Shown in pieces: positions 5,916 to 6,948 of a DNA stretch of 6,948 nucleotides. The notes beneath the pieces were generated by a model. The model worked only from the letters and a program-made list of their open reading frames with translations, was not told the DNA's origin and did not search any database. The first letter of the stretch is position 1, and each line of letters starts with the position of its first letter. Where the stretch lies: assembly GCA_938029995.1 (NCBI GenBank), contig CALHGI010000018.1, forward strand, positions 1-6,948. The letters run 5' to 3'. A program made the translations under genes and the position numbers. Source of the DNA: an uncultured cyanobacterium. GTDB taxonomy: Bacteria > Cyanobacteriota > Cyanobacteriia > Phormidesmidales > Phormidesmidaceae.

Positions 5916-5973
5916 GCCCATAGCTCGAACCACCTGTGAGCGATAAACGCTTTAGATGGCCGCAGCTATGGGC
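5916..5973. repeat. nested hairpin A downstream of lexA
   Basis: GCCCATAGCT (5916-5925) and AGCTATGGGC (5964-5973) form a perfect 10-bp outer stem. Inside, CCACCT (5930-5935) opposes AGATGG (5954-5959) with one C-A mismatch, and AGCG (5939-5942) pairs with CGCT (5948-5951) around ATAAA. The result is one branchless nested stem of 58 nt. No T-run follows on either strand, so it is not a standard terminator. It may be a small structured RNA, part of a leader, or a dispersed palindromic repeat. Confidence 0.6.
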
Positions 5974-5974
5974 G

Positions 5975-6008
5975 TAGCCAATGGCTGAATGTATTTAGCC
6001 GTTGGCTA
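5975..6008. repeat. hairpin B, directly after hairpin A
   Basis: One nucleotide after hairpin A, TAGCCAATGGCT (5975-5986) pairs with AGCCGTTGGCTA (5997-6008) over 12 bp with a single T-G wobble, leaving a 10-nt loop GAATGTATTT. No T-run follows. The close packing of two strong stems suggests a single functional or mobile unit of about 95 nt. Confidence 0.6.
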
Positions 6009-6094
6009 TAGGCTGGCAAATCGGATTATTACGTCTAATTTCCAGGTCTTTGCTCTACTAAACTAGAGGCACACGGGATTGGGCACAGACTCTT

Positions 6095-6948
6095 ATGGTG
6101 AATTTATTAGGAGGACCTTGGTGGCGGGGTTTTGCGATCGCACTGTTACTCTTCATCAGTCTCGGACTCAACAGCTGTCAGCAGCTATCCCCACAGCCGC
6201 CCAATCCCCACAGCACTCACATCTTAGAATTCGTTCCTAAGCAAGCCCTATTGGCGGCAGTGGTAGACACCACCGTAAAACCAGGAAAAAAATGGCAAAG
6301 TTCGCCCCTAACCGAGACCCTATCCCAAACCATAGACTCATTCTTCAGCCCCCTAGCCATTAATCCCAGCAAAGACATTCGCCCTTGGTTAGGCAGTAAC
6401 CTTGCCATTGCCATTACCGATCAGGATCTAGATCGAAATCAAAACAACGGTCGCCAAACCGGTTACCTCTTGGTAGCCGATACAGCTGACGATGAAAGAC
6501 TGCGGGAATTTTTAGAACTATTTTGGCAGCGTCAAACCATCGCTGGCAGCCATCCCGTTTTAACCGAAGGCAGCGGTGTACCAATTATTTCAGGCCCATT
6601 GGCCCAGTTGCCCCAGGGAACACAACAGCTAGCAACCGCAGTTGTAGGGGGCAATACCCTACTTGTGGCCAACGATGTCAAAGTATTACGTCAGAGTCTT
6701 CGAGTGGCCCAAGCACCCGCTTTACAAATTTCAGAACAGCTCTCGGAGCAAGACTGCTGTACCCCGGTCTGGATTAACCTCCACATTCCAGACCTAATCG
6801 ACTGGCTAGGACTAGCCACACCCACCGCTCAAAAATTACTGTCATCCCCCCAGTTACAGCAACTAAGTGCAACCGCCGCGCTGCGACCACAACAGCTAGA
6901 AATCAACACCCGACTCACAGCCTTAGGAAACCATGGGCCGAAACCAGG
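6095..6948 (+). CDS. predicted lipoprotein, DUF3352-like (3' end missing)
   Basis: The frame is open from ATG 6095 to the right edge: 284 complete codons, no stop. Residues 1-28 are a signal peptide with Arg11, a hydrophobic core (FAIALLLFISLGL) and a lipobox-like LNSC, predicting lipid attachment at Cys28 after signal peptidase II cleavage; Asn at -2 is unusual. A Pro-rich linker follows, then about 240 residues with the pattern of cyanobacterial DUF3352 proteins: FVPKQALLAAVVDT near 46-59, DIRPWLGSNLAIAITD near 94-109, a GYLLVADT strand at 123-130, and AVVGGNTLLVAND at 182-194. DUF3352 function is not established; an envelope location is inferred from the lipobox. ATG 6095 is the only start after an in-frame TAA at 6059. 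No good Shine-Dalgarno precedes it, although a strong one lies just inside the gene. A HIP1 site overlaps the signal-peptide codons. Confidence 0.8.
   Translation, partial: MVNLLGGPWWRGFAIALLLFISLGLNSCQQLSPQPPNPHSTHILEFVPKQALLAAVVDTTVKPGKKWQSSPLTETLSQTIDSFFSPLAINPSKDIRPWLGSNLAIAITDQDLDRNQNNGRQTGYLLVADTADDERLREFLELFWQRQTIAGSHPVLTEGSGVPIISGPLAQLPQGTQQLATAVVGGNTLLVANDVKVLRQSLRVAQAPALQISEQLSEQDCCTPVWINLHIPDLIDWLGLATPTAQKLLSSPQLQQLSATAALRPQQLEINTRLTALGNHGPKP
6134..6141. repeat. HIP1 octamer
   Basis: A perfect GCGATCGC lies within the signal-peptide codons of the lipoprotein gene, encoding the AIA stretch. It is the third HIP1 site in the window. Confidence 0.9.

Noticed and set aside
5916..5974. 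tRNA-like reading of the minus strand (GCCCATA ends, GGTTCGA near the 3' end)
   Set aside because: Only about 58 nt long, no 3' half of a T-stem and no credible D arm or 7-nt anticodon loop; better described as a nested hairpin.
1..6948. Mobile element, phage genes, CRISPR array or defence system
   Set aside because: No transposase or integrase frames, no regularly spaced repeats, no terminal inverted repeats with target duplications, and no gene of a recognised defence family.

Overview
This window is ordinary chromosomal DNA from a cyanobacterium; the genus cannot be fixed from sequence alone. Four things point there: three copies of the cyanobacterial HIP1 octamer GCGATCGC in under 7 kb (about 0.1 expected by chance), a short SigA-type group 1 sigma factor, a LexA preceded by two operators of the cyanobacterial SOS-box type, and a ThyX with a variant signature. 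All supported genes are on the + strand.

Layout, left to right: (1) the 3' part of a membrane-associated GTPase with a DUF697 (YcjF-like) C-terminal domain, running off the left edge; (2) a 225-bp gap, then thyX, flavin-dependent thymidylate synthase; (3) a 198-bp leader with a possible ribosome-site-masking stem, then a 127-residue stand-alone receiver-like protein that lacks the phosphoacceptor pocket; (4) a GTG-initiated 89-residue protein of unknown function; (5) a 588-bp gene-free, partly very A/T-rich stretch leading to (6) sigA, the housekeeping sigma factor, closed by a strong intrinsic terminator; (7) an operator region with two tandem LexA boxes, then (8) lexA with a complete self-cleavage apparatus; (9) a 281-bp gap holding two consecutive strong hairpins; (10) the 5' part of a predicted lipoprotein resembling cyanobacterial DUF3352 proteins, running off the right edge.

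The genes look individually transcribed: gaps are 150-590 bp and there are no overlaps. There is a loose informational theme (dTMP synthesis, basal transcription, DNA-damage response), but the sequence does not show that they form one system. No mobile element, CRISPR array, tRNA, rRNA or phage gene was found.

The points most worth following are the paired LexA operators with a cleavage-competent LexA, the double hairpin downstream of lexA, the degenerate receiver with its potentially structured leader, and the ThyX signature variant. I see no convincing evidence of a novel multi-gene system.
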